From Glaciecola sp. HTCC2999 (lineage in GTDB: Bacteria; Pseudomonadota; Gammaproteobacteria; Enterobacterales; Alteromonadaceae), in NCBI GenBank assembly GCA_949498985.1, contig CATECQ010000025.1:1-50221 (forward strand): 50,221 bases of DNA, read 5' to 3'. The translations under genes were made by a program, and so were the position numbers. Below the pieces are notes generated by a model, which worked only from the letters and a program-made list of their open reading frames with translations, searched no databases and was not told the DNA's origin. This document shows positions 17,052-27,407 of the stretch, piece by piece. The stretch's first letter is position 1; each line of letters begins with the position of its first letter.

Positions 17052-18833
17052 ATGACCGGCAGGATCCCCCGAGATTTTATTGACGATTTAATTGCACGTA
17101 CCGATATCGTGGATATTGTTGATAGCCGTGTCAAACTCAAAAAAGCAGGTAAGAACTATCAAGCCTGCTGCCCCTTCCATAATGAAAAATCTCCCTCATT
17201 CACAGTATCTGCAGAAAAACAGTTTTATCATTGTTTTGGTTGTGGTGAGCATGGCAATGCATTGTCTTTTATTATGGAGTTTGACCGCTTAGAATTTGTT
17301 GAAGCTATTGAAGAACTCGCCGCACATCACTCAATTGAAGTACCACGTGAAAAAACGAACACACCATTTAATCCACAAGCCTCTCAACAGAAAAAAAAGC
17401 AACGCGCAAATGATTATGATCTCATGGAAAAAGCAGCTCAATTTTTTCAACATCAGCTCAAACATCACGCCAATTCTAATAAGGTTATCGATTATTTAAA
17501 AGAGCGTGGACTTAGCGGTGAGATTGTCAAATCTTGGGAAATAGGCTATGCCCCACCAGAGTGGCAAACATTAGCAGATACACTGGGAACAACACCAGAA
17601 AAAGCACAGCAATGCATTGATCTAAAGGTGATGACCCAGAATGATAACGGTAAACGCTATGACTTTTTTCGTGACCGGTTAATGTTCCCGATCAGAGATA
17701 AACGTGGGCGAGTAATTGGTTTTGGTGGTCGTGTGATTGATGCTGACCAAGGTCCAAAATACTTGAATTCTCCTGAAACGCGAATTTTCTTTAAGGGCTC
17801 AGAATTATATGGTCTGCACCGTGCGCGCAATATGCAGCGTCATATTGACCGAATCGTTGTCGTCGAAGGATATATGGATGTGGTGGCCTTGAGCCAATTT
17901 GATATTAATTATGCCGTCGCATCACTCGGGACCTCCACCACGCCAGAGCATGTGCAATTGATGTTACGCAACACTGATGAAATTGTATGTTGTTATGACG
18001 GTGACAAAGCTGGACGTTCTGCCGCATGGCGGACTATGGAAAATGCATTACCTATGCTCAAAGATGGGAAACAGATGAAATTTTTGTTTCTGCCTGATGG
18101 TGAAGATCCCGATACGATGGTTCGGAAAATAGGCAAGCCTGAACTTGAGGCATTATTTTCTGAAGCCATGCCTTTATCTAAATTCTTGTTTGATAATTTA
18201 CTAACACGCCATAATGTTGCATCGATTGAAGGCAAAGCTTCTTTACGTGCAGAAGCCGAACCTCTGATTAAACTCGTCGGCGGAACCATTCAAAAAGAAA
18301 TTCTTCAAGGTGAGCTGAGTAAATTACTTGGTGATTATGATCGACATCAACTGGAGCGGGATATATCAAAGGCCAACGCCTCATCTAATCGTATAACACA
18401 GCCTAAACGTGGTGCCCCGCAAAAATTATCACAAACGCCGGTTCGGATGTTGATTCGTTTATTAATCGAACATCCTGCATTGGCACGCGAACTGCCCAAA
18501 GTCAATCCAGCTGCCATTAGCGATGCGGGATTACCTGGACTTTCCTTTCTAATCGAGTTGCACCAATTTTGTACTCAACAGCCCAACGTCAATACGGCAC
18601 TTGTCTTTGAGTATTTCAGAGAACATGATTTTGCTCGTCATTTACACACATTACTGGCGCAAGAGTGGTTAGTAAACGAACATGAAATTAAAGCGGTATA
18701 TGTCAGCACTTTCAAACGACTTGTCGACCAATTTTTGACCGGACAAACAGAAGCGCTAATCGCTAAATCTAGAAGCATTGGATTAAGTGATAAAGAAAAA
18801 ATAACACTAAAAAAATTACTCATGAAAAAATAA
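17052..18833 (+). CDS. dnaG: DnaG, DNA primase
   Basis: Synthesises RNA primers at the replication fork. The 593 aa show an N-terminal zinc-binding domain (Cys40, His43, Cys61, Cys64 in CCPFHNEKSPSF and FYHCFGCGEHGNA), the RNA-polymerase core with RDRLMFPIRDKRGRVIGFGGR, and a Toprim domain with Glu272 in VVVEGYMDVVAL and Asp316/Asp318 in CCYDGDKAGR. The C-terminal helicase-binding region follows, from about residue 445. No strong ribosome site precedes the ATG, only 10 nt after yqeY, which fits low coupled translation of a protein needed in small amounts. Confidence 0.97.
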   Translation: MTGRIPRDFIDDLIARTDIVDIVDSRVKLKKAGKNYQACCPFHNEKSPSFTVSAEKQFYHCFGCGEHGNALSFIMEFDRLEFVEAIEELAAHHSIEVPREKTNTPFNPQASQQKKKQRANDYDLMEKAAQFFQHQLKHHANSNKVIDYLKERGLSGEIVKSWEIGYAPPEWQTLADTLGTTPEKAQQCIDLKVMTQNDNGKRYDFFRDRLMFPIRDKRGRVIGFGGRVIDADQGPKYLNSPETRIFFKGSELYGLHRARNMQRHIDRIVVVEGYMDVVALSQFDINYAVASLGTSTTPEHVQLMLRNTDEIVCCYDGDKAGRSAAWRTMENALPMLKDGKQMKFLFLPDGEDPDTMVRKIGKPELEALFSEAMPLSKFLFDNLLTRHNVASIEGKASLRAEAEPLIKLVGGTIQKEILQGELSKLLGDYDRHQLERDISKANASSNRITQPKRGAPQKLSQTPVRMLIRLLIEHPALARELPKVNPAAISDAGLPGLSFLIELHQFCTQQPNVNTALVFEYFREHDFARHLHTLLAQEWLVNEHEIKAVYVSTFKRLVDQFLTGQTEALIAKSRSIGLSDKEKITLKKLLMKK

Positions 18834-18941
18834 TGGGTGTCTCTCATTTGACTTTTCGCTAAAAACGTCAATATTTATAAGATACATGACGATAAAAGTC
18901 ATCATATTCAATTGAGCAGCTAGTGATTTTTATCCATTATC

Positions 18942-18950
18942 TGTTATAAT
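18942..18950 (+). promoter_or_regulatory. Extended -10 promoter candidate for rpoD
   Basis: TGTTATAAT (18942-18950) is a perfect TATAAT with the TGn extension, in the 240-bp dnaG-rpoD gap and about 120 nt before the rpoD ATG. No good -35 lies 17 bp upstream, which an extended -10 can do without. No classic heat-shock (sigma32) pair was seen. The gap contains no gene. Confidence 0.5.
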
Positions 18951-19073
18951 TATCAATCCGTAAACGTCTCAGTGAAGAGTAGCGTTTCCAAACATCAACG
19001 AATCAATGATCCACAGCACCGGACGCTAGGATAAGTTTTACTTCATTGAATCGCATGAGAAGTGTAAATATTT

Positions 19074-20903
19074 ATGCAAAGTAAGCAGTCTCAGATTAAG
19101 CTCCTGATTGCCAAAGGTAAAGAACAAGGTTACTTAACGTTCGCCGAAGTCAACGATCATCTGCCTCAAGATATTGTTGATTCAGACCAAATTGAAGATA
19201 TTATCCGCATGATCAATGACATGGGCATTCAAGTTTTTGAATCAGCTCCTGACTCTGATGAATTGTTGATGGCAGAAACTACCACTGATGAAGAAGTTGC
19301 TGAAGCGGCAGCTCAGGCCCTCGCAACCGTTGAGAGTGAAATTGGTCGTACAACAGATCCTGTTCGCATGTACATGCGCGAAATGGGAACAGTTGAGTTA
19401 TTAACGCGTGAAGGCGAAATTGAAATTGCAAAACGCATTGAGGATGGTATTAACCAAGTTCAATGTTCTGTTGCTGAATACCCAGAAGCCATTACATATT
19501 TACTTGATCAATGGGATTTATATGAAGCAGAAGAAATTCGTTTAAGTGATATTGTATTAGGCTTTGTTGATCCTAACGAAGACCAAGACCTAGCTCCAAC
19601 AGCGACTCATATTGGTTCTGAACTTTCCGAAGACGAACTTGAAGAAGAAGATGATGATGATGTTGAGGAAGATGAAGAAGAGCAAGATACGGGTGTTGAT
19701 CCAGAATTAGCGCGCGAGAAATTTGATGCGCTACGTAAGCAATATAATAAAACGCGCGATGTTATTGAAGCGAAAGGCCGTTCTAATGTTGCTGCGAAAA
19801 AGCAAATCGCCATGTTATCTGAAGTTTTTAAAGAATTTCGTTTAGTCCCGAAACAATTTGATCGTATGGTTAAAAACATGCGAGGCATGATGGACCGTGT
19901 TCGTATTCAAGAACGATTAATCATGAAGCACTGTGTTGCACAAGCAAAAATGCCTAAGAAAGACTTTATCAAGGCATTTGCAGGTAATGAAACTTCGACT
20001 GATTGGTTTTATAAGATCCTAAAAACGTCTAAACCTTATGTATTGGTTTTAGAAACGTTCCAAGAAGATATTGAACGTAGCGTCAGTAAAATGAATGCCG
20101 TTGAAGCAGAAACAGGCTTATGCATTGCAGATATTAAAGATATTAACCGACGCATGTCTATTGGTGAGGCGAAAGCTCGTCGTGCTAAAAAAGAAATGGT
20201 TGAAGCCAACTTACGTCTTGTTATCTCTATCGCTAAAAAATACACTAACCGTGGTTTACAGTTCTTAGATTTGATCCAAGAAGGTAATATCGGTTTGATG
20301 AAAGCTGTTGATAAATTTGAATACCGTCGTGGTTATAAATTCTCAACTTACGCTACCTGGTGGATACGCCAAGCCATTACGCGCTCCATCGCTGATCAGG
20401 CACGTACTATTCGAATCCCGGTACACATGATCGAAACGATTAATAAACTCAATCGTATCTCTCGTCAGATGTTACAGGAAATGGGTCGTGAGCCAACACC
20501 TGAAGAATTATCAGAGCGTATGATAATGCCTGAAGATAAAATTCGTAAGGTACTCAAGATAGCCAAAGAACCTATTTCGATGGAAACACCTATTGGTGAT
20601 GATGAAGACTCACACTTAGGGGACTTCATAGAAGATAATACCATTATTCAGCCTCTAGACTCAGCGACAGGTGGTTCTTTAAAAGATGCCACTCAAGATG
20701 TCTTAGCAGGCTTGACGCAACGTGAAGCAAAAGTATTGCGCATGCGTTTTGGTATTGATATGAATACTGATCACACATTAGAAGAAGTGGGTAAACAATT
20801 TGACGTGACACGTGAGCGTATCCGTCAAATTGAAGCTAAAGCATTACGTAAATTACGTCATCCTAGCCGCTCTGAACAGCTTCGTAGTTTCTTAGATGAA
20901 TAA
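19074..20903 (+). CDS. rpoD: RpoD, primary sigma factor sigma70
   Basis: Housekeeping sigma subunit, 609 aa. Regions in order: 1.1 (about residues 1-80, [26 protein letters not shown]), 1.2 ([21 protein letters not shown]), a non-conserved region with an acidic run (about 185-203), and region 2 ([17 protein letters not shown] through [15 protein letters not shown]). Region 3 ([13 protein letters not shown]) and region 4 follow, the latter with helix-turn-helix [28 protein letters not shown]. All core-binding and -10/-35 recognition elements are intact. It ends the macromolecular-synthesis cluster and is followed by a strong terminator. Confidence 0.98.
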   Translation: MQSKQSQIKLLIAKGKEQGYLTFAEVNDHLPQDIVDSDQIEDIIRMINDMGIQVFESAPDSDELLMAETTTDEEVAEAAAQALATVESEIGRTTDPVRMYMREMGTVELLTREGEIEIAKRIEDGINQVQCSVAEYPEAITYLLDQWDLYEAEEIRLSDIVLGFVDPNEDQDLAPTATHIGSELSEDELEEEDDDDVEEDEEEQDTGVDPELAREKFDALRKQYNKTRDVIEAKGRSNVAAKKQIAMLSEVFKEFRLVPKQFDRMVKNMRGMMDRVRIQERLIMKHCVAQAKMPKKDFIKAFAGNETSTDWFYKILKTSKPYVLVLETFQEDIERSVSKMNAVEAETGLCIADIKDINRRMSIGEAKARRAKKEMVEANLRLVISIAKKYTNRGLQFLDLIQEGNIGLMKAVDKFEYRRGYKFSTYATWWIRQAITRSIADQARTIRIPVHMIETINKLNRISRQMLQEMGREPTPEELSERMIMPEDKIRKVLKIAKEPISMETPIGDDEDSHLGDFIEDNTIIQPLDSATGGSLKDATQDVLAGLTQREAKVLRMRFGIDMNTDHTLEEVGKQFDVTRERIRQIEAKALRKLRHPSRSEQLRSFLDE

Positions 20904-20950
20904 CGATATCATTACGCTGGTACTTTAATCTAGTACGTACGACAACACTA

Positions 20951-20984
20951 AAAAAGCCCTGAGATTATTCTCGGGGCTTTTTAG
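20951..20984. terminator. Rho-independent terminator after rpoD
   Basis: AAAAAGCCCTGAG (20951-20963) pairs with CTCGGGGCTTTTT (20970-20982): 13 bp including one G-T pair, with a 6-nt loop. The A/T flanks make it work in both directions, serving rpoD and the convergent RND pump gene. Confidence 0.92.
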
Positions 20985-21038
20985 TTATAACACGCTTATT
21001 TTAGATAAATAGCCAGCCTAAAATTCGAGTTCATCAGG

Positions 21039-24000
21039 TTAAACGCCATCTCCCTTTCGATACGGGATCTGACTTTCAAATTCATCGACTTGTTGGCTCA
21101 ATGCTTCGGGTGAAGACGTGTTACGCGCTAAAATATAGTACATCGTCGGGATAACAAATAGCGTTAAGAACGTCGAAAATAATACGCCAGCAAAGATGAC
21201 CATGCCAATGACAGCTCGACTTTCTGAACCAGGGCCGGTTGCTAATACTAATGGTAAGGCGCTAAATACAGTCGTAAAACCGGTCATAACAATAGGACGT
21301 AATCGCTGTGTGGCTGCAGTACAAAGTGCATTCTTAAACTCCATTCCACTATCACGTAACTGGTTAGTAAACTCGACGATAAGTATGCCATTCTTAGCCG
21401 CCAAACCGATCAGCATGACCAATCCAATCTGAGAATAAATATTCAATGACATACCATTAAGATATAAACCAATAAATGCTCCTACTAAAGCAAGAGGCAC
21501 AGTAAACATAATCACTAATGGATGGATCCAACTTTCAAATTGAGCTGCTAGGACTAAATAAGTCACAGCTAGTGCCATTGCAAAAATGAACAAGAATGAA
21601 TTGCCTGATTCTTGATAAAGTAACGACTCCCCCTTGTAGTCAATAGACACATCCTCTGGAAGTTCAGTCGCTACGATATTCTCTAAAAAACTCAATGCCT
21701 CACCTAACGTATATCCATCAGCTAAATTCGCATTAATCGTAATTGAACGCATCCGATTATATCGATTTAAATTAGAGGCAGTCGCTTGCTCTGAGACACT
21801 GACTAAATTATCTAGTGGTATTAACTGATTAGTCGTCGACGAGCGTACAAAGATATTATCAATACTATCAGGACTTCCAAAATCACTTTCTTCGCCCTCA
21901 AGAATCACGTCATACTCTTGCCCACGATCGAGATAACGTGACACTCGACGTTGCCCTAACATGGTTTCAAGGGTGCGACCTACTTCAGATATAGATACTC
22001 CTAAATCCGCAGCACGCTCACGATCAATATTGACAGATAGTTGTGGCGTTGTTTCTTTGTAATCCGAATCTAAACGCAATAAATTGGGATTTTGAGCGGC
22101 TTTTTCTAACACGATATCACGCCACTCAACCAGCTCCTCATATGTATTACCTTGCAACACAAATTGAACAGGACGGCCAAGACCACGACCTCCAAGTGAC
22201 GAACGCATAATTGAAAAGGCACGTACATCAGGTATTTGCGATAACTTACCCGTAATTTCATTCATTAATTCAAAGGTACTACGTTCACGTTTATCCCATT
22301 TTGCGGCACCTACTATTGCGATACCTGCTCGACCACCAAAACCGGGGGTACGAACCAGTACACGTTCAGCTTCACCTGTGGCTAAATAAGGTAATAATAA
22401 ATCTTCAATTTTCTTTAAGTTTTCGCTGTTAGACTCAAAACTGGCCCCTTCCTGAGCTTGCATCAAAACAAAAAAGTTACCTCGGTCTTCTTTAGGTACA
22501 AATTCACGCGGTAATAAATGATTCAACTGATACATGAGCAGTAAACTCGCGCCGATCAGCACAAAAACAAGTAAAGGCTGATGAATCGTTTTTTGTAAAC
22601 GCTGATTATAAGCTCCTTCGACACGTTTAAATGCGCTTTCCACCCAAGAACCAAAGCCACTACTGCGACTACGTTTAGTTAACAAATATGAACTTAACAT
22701 GGGCGATAGGGTGAGCGCGGTAAAGCTCGAAAACGCGACCGCTGCAGCAATCGCTAAAGCAAATTCCGTAAATAATCGACCGATATTCCCCTCTAGGAAG
22801 ACCAACGGCACAAATACCGAAATTAATACCAGCGTTGTTGCGATGACGGCAAAACCGACTTCGCGCGCGCCGCGATACGACGCAAGTAAAGGCGGTTCAC
22901 CCATTTCAATTCGTCGATATATATTTTCTAATACGACAATCGCATCATCTACTACCAGTCCTATGGCAAGCACTAATGCAAGGAGCGTCAATAAATTAAT
23001 CGAAAAACCTAACGCATACATAACGATAAACGCCGCGACCAGGGAAACAGGGACGGTGATCGCAGGAATAATGGTCGCACGCACATTACCTAGAAAAATA
23101 TATATAACAACTACGACCATAAACATTGCGATTGCAAGGGTGTTGTACACCTCATTAATTGATTCCTCAATGAAAATAGAAGAATCATAGCTAGGTACAA
23201 TAAATATGTTGTCTGGTAGTGTTTGGGAAATTTGCTCGATAGCTTTTTTAGCATTTCTTGCAACTTCTAATGTGTTGGATTTAGACTGCTTGACGATCCC
23301 TAATCCAATCATATTGACACCGTCTCCCCGAAACTCCGTTTCATCATCTTCAGCGGCTAGCTCAACTCGAGCAACCTCTGATAAACGGACCAAATAACCA
23401 TCAAAATTGGATTTTACGGTTAATCGGGCAAAATCATCCGGGGTCAAAAATGAACGGGTAACTCGCACTTCAAAATCACGCGAATTTGATTCAACTCGGC
23501 CAGCTGGTAACTCTACATTCTCACTGCGTATAACACGCTCAATATCCGCGACAGTTACTCCACGAGCAGCCATTGCTTGCTTGTCCAGCCAAACTTTCAT
23601 CGCATAACTTCTGCCGCCACCTAAACGTACACGAGCGACACCATCCACAATAGATAATTGATCTGAAATAAACCGATCTGCATAATCGGTGAGCTCCATA
23701 ACAGAAAGATTAGTAGAACGTAAGTTATACCAAACGATGACATCTTCATCTGAACCAGACTTAGACACCTCGGGCGGGAATGCTTGATCTGGAAGATTAT
23801 TCAACGCGCGACTAATACGCTCTCGGACGTCATTAGATGCTGCATCAATATCTCGTGATAAATTAAATTCTATCGAAATTCTAGAGCGACCATTACGTGA
23901 AGAAGAGCTGATATTTTTAATTCCTTCAATACCGCTGATACGATCTTCAAGTAGCTGAGTAATACGAGTTTCAATAATCGCAGCGGATGCGCCCGGGTAA

Positions 24001-24149
24001 CTCGTACTCACCGATACAATAGGTGGATCTATATCAGGGTATTCACGTAAAGATAATAAGCTAATCGCAACTAAACCAAATACGATTAATAATAGATTAA
24101 CAACACTTGCAAATACCGGTCGTTTTACCGATAAATCAGATAACAACAT
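21039..24149 (-). CDS. RND efflux transporter, inner-membrane pump (AcrB/MexB superfamily)
   Basis: Proton-driven resistance-nodulation-division transporter, 1036 aa, the usual size. It begins MLLSDLSVKRPVFASVVNLL with the first membrane helix, then two large periplasmic loops, and twelve predicted membrane helices in two halves. The proton-relay aspartate pair is in GLVVDDAIVVLENIYR (TM4), and the TM10 lysine is in GLAAKNGILIVEF. The sequence suits hydrophobic drug/toxicant exporters rather than heavy-metal (CusA) pumps, but the substrate is unknown. It starts 5 nt after its adaptor gene. No outer-membrane channel gene is nearby, so it probably uses a TolC encoded elsewhere. Confidence 0.93.
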   Translation of the reverse strand: MLLSDLSVKRPVFASVVNLLLIVFGLVAISLLSLREYPDIDPPIVSVSTSYPGASAAIIETRITQLLEDRISGIEGIKNISSSSRNGRSRISIEFNLSRDIDAASNDVRERISRALNNLPDQAFPPEVSKSGSDEDVIVWYNLRSTNLSVMELTDYADRFISDQLSIVDGVARVRLGGGRSYAMKVWLDKQAMAARGVTVADIERVIRSENVELPAGRVESNSRDFEVRVTRSFLTPDDFARLTVKSNFDGYLVRLSEVARVELAAEDDETEFRGDGVNMIGLGIVKQSKSNTLEVARNAKKAIEQISQTLPDNIFIVPSYDSSIFIEESINEVYNTLAIAMFMVVVVIYIFLGNVRATIIPAITVPVSLVAAFIVMYALGFSINLLTLLALVLAIGLVVDDAIVVLENIYRRIEMGEPPLLASYRGAREVGFAVIATTLVLISVFVPLVFLEGNIGRLFTEFALAIAAAVAFSSFTALTLSPMLSSYLLTKRSRSSGFGSWVESAFKRVEGAYNQRLQKTIHQPLLVFVLIGASLLLMYQLNHLLPREFVPKEDRGNFFVLMQAQEGASFESNSENLKKIEDLLLPYLATGEAERVLVRTPGFGGRAGIAIVGAAKWDKRERSTFELMNEITGKLSQIPDVRAFSIMRSSLGGRGLGRPVQFVLQGNTYEELVEWRDIVLEKAAQNPNLLRLDSDYKETTPQLSVNIDRERAADLGVSISEVGRTLETMLGQRRVSRYLDRGQEYDVILEGEESDFGSPDSIDNIFVRSSTTNQLIPLDNLVSVSEQATASNLNRYNRMRSITINANLADGYTLGEALSFLENIVATELPEDVSIDYKGESLLYQESGNSFLFIFAMALAVTYLVLAAQFESWIHPLVIMFTVPLALVGAFIGLYLNGMSLNIYSQIGLVMLIGLAAKNGILIVEFTNQLRDSGMEFKNALCTAATQRLRPIVMTGFTTVFSALPLVLATGPGSESRAVIGMVIFAGVLFSTFLTLFVIPTMYYILARNTSSPEALSQQVDEFESQIPYRKGDGV

Positions 24150-24154
24150 GCTAA

Positions 24155-25240
24155 TTACTCTTGTCCTGGAATACTTGAAGACGGCGCATTATTAGTGCGT
24201 AAAATCCGTAGACCCGAGCCATCACGAATACGTAATGTACCTTGTACTACTACTTCATCATTTTCACTAATACCGGATAATATCTGCACTCGACCCGGTC
24301 GACGCTCATCAATAATGACTTGCGTTTTGACTGCTTTACCATCAACAACTTTGAAAACGAATTGCTTGTCTTGATCAGGAACCAATGCTTTTTCATCGAT
24401 CACTAAGGTACTTAATACGCGTTTTTGTAATGTCACTGTCAATAACATACCTGGGCGTAATTGTTGTTGTGAATTATCAATTTCAGTACGAATATTAAAT
24501 GAGCGCGTCGCTGGATCAATACGCGAGTCAACGTTTGTAATCCTGCCGGTGAATTGGATACCGGGATAAGCAACCGATTCGGCAAAGACTGTTTGTCCCT
24601 TTTCGACGGTGGGTAGATGCCGCTCTGAAATGGCAAAATCAACTTTGATAGTATCTAAATCATCCAGTGTCGTCAGCACATCACCCGGTTTCACATAGGC
24701 ACCAAGTGAGACTTGACGTAAACCCAGTTTACCTGAAAAAGGAGCGACGATTTGACGCTTATCTAAATTCTCTTGAGCGACTTCGCGTTGCGCATTGAGT
24801 GCTTTGACTCGTGCTTCTTGTTCATCAAGCAATTGCGCTGATGTTGAATTAGATAATGCGAGATTTTTGATGCGTGTTAATTGTCGCTCAGCCTCGTCAA
24901 GGTTAATATTAATTTCATTCAAACGCGCTTTTTGTTCATTACTGTTTAATCGTGCCAAAACGGTACCGGCCTCGACACCTTGTCCATCAGAAAAGTGCAG
25001 TGCAGTAATCACATCTGAGACTTGTGGTGTAATATTAACAGATTCATTCGCTTTCGCGGTTCCTAGCGCTTGTAGTGTGACCGGAAAATCAGCTATTAGA
25101 ACACGTTCTGTCACGACGGGCGTTAGACGCCCACCACGTTGAGATGACTGTTCTTTGACGGGTAGGTTAATATAAATAAGTAAACCGGCAATTGCGATGA
25201 CGCCAATCCATAATGGGGAAAAACCGAAACGCTGTGACAT
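24155..25240 (-). CDS. RND periplasmic adaptor (membrane-fusion protein)
   Basis: A 361-aa adaptor linking the RND pump to an outer-membrane channel. A single N-terminal membrane anchor (about residues 10-27) lacks a lipobox. Next come the lipoyl half-motif (VSDVITALHFSDGQGVEAGTVLARL), a coiled-coil hairpin (about 98-165, EINLDEAERQLTRIKNLALSN), the second lipoyl half (IVAPFSGKLGLRQVSLGAYVKPGD) and the beta-barrel and membrane-proximal domains. An AAGGAAT ribosome site supports the start. It is co-transcribed with the pump downstream (5-nt gap). No regulator gene is adjacent. Confidence 0.92.
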   Translation of the reverse strand: MSQRFGFSPLWIGVIAIAGLLIYINLPVKEQSSQRGGRLTPVVTERVLIADFPVTLQALGTAKANESVNITPQVSDVITALHFSDGQGVEAGTVLARLNSNEQKARLNEININLDEAERQLTRIKNLALSNSTSAQLLDEQEARVKALNAQREVAQENLDKRQIVAPFSGKLGLRQVSLGAYVKPGDVLTTLDDLDTIKVDFAISERHLPTVEKGQTVFAESVAYPGIQFTGRITNVDSRIDPATRSFNIRTEIDNSQQQLRPGMLLTVTLQKRVLSTLVIDEKALVPDQDKQFVFKVVDGKAVKTQVIIDERRPGRVQILSGISENDEVVVQGTLRIRDGSGLRILRTNNAPSSSIPGQE

Positions 25241-25309
25241 AATATTCCTTTAGTGTTAAAAGCGAAGTTGCTAATGTTTTATTTTGCTCGTGAAAATATA
25301 ACGCAAAGT

Positions 25310-25322
25310 GCATATTATATGC
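25310..25322. promoter_or_regulatory. Palindrome in the pump/acyl-CoA dehydrogenase divergent gap
   Basis: GCATATTATATGC is a perfect 6-bp inverted repeat around a central T, about 70 bp upstream of the adaptor gene. It could be an operator for a dimeric repressor of the efflux genes, but AT-rich palindromes arise by chance and no regulator is encoded nearby. The rest of this 263-bp gap holds no gene that I can see. Confidence 0.25.
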
Positions 25323-25503
25323 ATATTAGAAGTGTTTGTACTGATTTATGTCTTGTTTAGATTAATTTGTTGTGCGCTTTTAATCTTCTCCTTTCAATCT
25401 GCAGTTTAACAACATCATTAACTAATTGATTACATCTACTTTATATTTGCCTGTTTTTGCATTAAGATAAAACAACTGGTCTAACCACTTATAAAGGATA
25501 GTT

Positions 25504-27264
25504 ATGGCGACATATAACGCACCCTTAGTCGACTTTAAATTTTTACTTAATGAATGGCTAAATATTGATGCGCATTATCAACAGATTAATGCAGAAGGGA
25601 TGGACAGTGAATTAGCCTTAGAAGTCTTAGCACAAGGTGCAAAGTTTGCTGAAAATGAAATAGCTCCATTAAATCAACACGGCGACGAACAAGGTTGCCA
25701 GTTAACTAATGGGGGGGTCACGACACCTGATGGTTTTGCTGCAGCCTACCAAACATATATTGCAAATGGTTGGAATGCGATGTTGGGTAGTGCCGATTTT
25801 GACGGACAAGATTTACCCTATTCAATGGCTGTTCCTGTCCATGAGATGCTTAATTCTGCCAATTTAAGCTGGCGTCTAACGACTATGCTAACTGAAAGTG
25901 CCGTATTAGCCATTACTAAACATGGATCTGAGGAACTAAAACAACGCTATTTGGCTAATATTATTTCCGGTGAATGGACAGGTACCATGAATCTCACCGA
26001 ACCTCATGCAGGTACCGATTTAAGTCTCTTATCCACTAAAGCCGAACCACAAGCTGATGGTTCCTATGCCATTACGGGTAATAAAATTTTCATCACCGCA
26101 GGTGATCATGATTGGTCTGAAAACATTATCCATTTAGTGTTAGCTCGTTTGCCTGATGCGCCTAAAGGTGTCAAAGGTATTAGTCTATTTTTAGTCCCTA
26201 AAATTAATGTCAATGACGATGGTTCTCTAGGTACCCCAAATGCCGTGAGTGTCGGTAGCATCGAAAAGAAAATGGGTCTCAAAGGTTCGCCGACTTGCGT
26301 CATGAATTATGACGGGGCTCGAGGTTTTTTAATCGGTGAAGAACATGCCGGATTAGCATGTATGTTTACCATGATGAATGATGCGCGCTTTCAAGTTGGC
26401 TTGCAAGGATTAGGGATTGGCGAAGCCTCTTATCAAGGTGCTCTAGAATATGCAATTGACCGGCTACAATCTCGAGCACCTCAGGGAGTTCAGGCACCAG
26501 ACAAAAAAGCAGATCCTATTGTCTTTCAACCTGACGTGCGCCGCATGTTGTTGATCCAACGTAGTTTAACTGAAGGCTGTCGAGCACTTTCAATACTTTA
26601 TGCTAAATATATGGATATTGAAAAATATGCTAACGGTGAAAATCAATCGAATGCTGAAGCGGTGATTGCTTACTTAACTCCAATTTGTAAAGCTTTTTTC
26701 ACCGATATGGCAACTGAAGTATCAAACCACGGTATCCAAATCTATGGAGGCCATGGTTATATCCGTGAATGGGGTATGGAGCAATATGTGCGTGATACGC
26801 GAATCGCACAACTATATGAAGGAACAAATGGTATTCAAGCGGCGGATCTTATCGGTCGTAAACTGACCCGATCCAATGGCGAAATGATGAAAATTACGCA
26901 TGCCGCCTTTAATGAAATAGTCAATGATATGGCCAATAGCGAATATCAGTCTCATGCCTTAGGCCTGCTGACCCAGTGGCAAACGGTTTCTGAGTCATTG
27001 CTTGACAAATCACCTGAACATTGTGCGGCAATCGCCTGCGATTACTTGAACTATTGTGCTTATACACTGATTGGGATCTTATGGTTATCGATGCTAGATA
27101 AATTACCTAACGCTGAAAACCAAGATTATGCCGCGGGTAAAATCAAAACCGGTGAATTTTATATCGCTAGTATTCTACCTCGTGCACAACAATATTTGCA
27201 TACGATTGAGCACGGTGCGGAATCTGTAAACGCAACTGATTTAAATGATTTTGTCTTTGCATAA
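25504..27264 (+). CDS. Acyl-CoA dehydrogenase, large (C-terminally extended) type
   Basis: FAD-dependent enzyme of 586 aa, longer than the ordinary 380-aa family because of an N-terminal acyl-CoA-DH cap (about 1-40) and a C-terminal extension (about 465-586, AcylCoA_dh-like). Visible are the flavin/substrate segment NLTEPHAGTDLSLL, GNKIFITAGDHDW, and IYGGHGYIREWGMEQYVRDTRIAQLYEGTNGIQAADLIGRKL, where the glutamate of YEGTNGIQ is at the usual catalytic-base position. The same architecture is shared by DmdC (methylmercaptopropionyl-CoA dehydrogenase, DMSP breakdown) and by long-chain fatty-acid enzymes. I cannot separate them here, and no dmd gene is adjacent. The ribosome site AAAGGAT is strong; the gene stands alone. 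Confidence 0.9.
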   Translation: MATYNAPLVDFKFLLNEWLNIDAHYQQINAEGMDSELALEVLAQGAKFAENEIAPLNQHGDEQGCQLTNGGVTTPDGFAAAYQTYIANGWNAMLGSADFDGQDLPYSMAVPVHEMLNSANLSWRLTTMLTESAVLAITKHGSEELKQRYLANIISGEWTGTMNLTEPHAGTDLSLLSTKAEPQADGSYAITGNKIFITAGDHDWSENIIHLVLARLPDAPKGVKGISLFLVPKINVNDDGSLGTPNAVSVGSIEKKMGLKGSPTCVMNYDGARGFLIGEEHAGLACMFTMMNDARFQVGLQGLGIGEASYQGALEYAIDRLQSRAPQGVQAPDKKADPIVFQPDVRRMLLIQRSLTEGCRALSILYAKYMDIEKYANGENQSNAEAVIAYLTPICKAFFTDMATEVSNHGIQIYGGHGYIREWGMEQYVRDTRIAQLYEGTNGIQAADLIGRKLTRSNGEMMKITHAAFNEIVNDMANSEYQSHALGLLTQWQTVSESLLDKSPEHCAAIACDYLNYCAYTLIGILWLSMLDKLPNAENQDYAAGKIKTGEFYIASILPRAQQYLHTIEHGAESVNATDLNDFVFA

Positions 27265-27341
27265 ACGTTAATTTAACAGGCTTGATTGTTCTTAACTAAC
27301 TATAGGCGAAGAAAAGTTCAATTAAACGCTCAATTAAAAGA

Positions 27342-27373
27342 AAGGCCCAATGTGTGTTAATACATTGGGCCTT
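27342..27373. terminator. Bidirectional terminator between acyl-CoA dehydrogenase and the DUF3016 gene
   Basis: AAGGCCCAATGT (27342-27353) and ACATTGGGCCTT (27362-27373) form a perfect 12-bp stem with an 8-nt loop between convergent genes. T-rich sequence follows on the minus strand (TTCTTTTAATT); ATTCTAA follows on the plus strand. Confidence 0.88.
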
Positions 27374-27407
27374 ATTCTAATAACATTTAAACTAAAGAAG
27401 CAGCGAG

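Noticed and set aside
19607-19888. Serine-rich minus-strand frame inside rpoD
   Set aside because: It is the antisense of the acidic run of sigma70; the poly-Ser stretch is a mirror of GAA/GAT codons.
20904-21038. tRNA gene after rpoD
   Set aside because: Only a terminator is present; no cloverleaf or T-loop consensus was seen.
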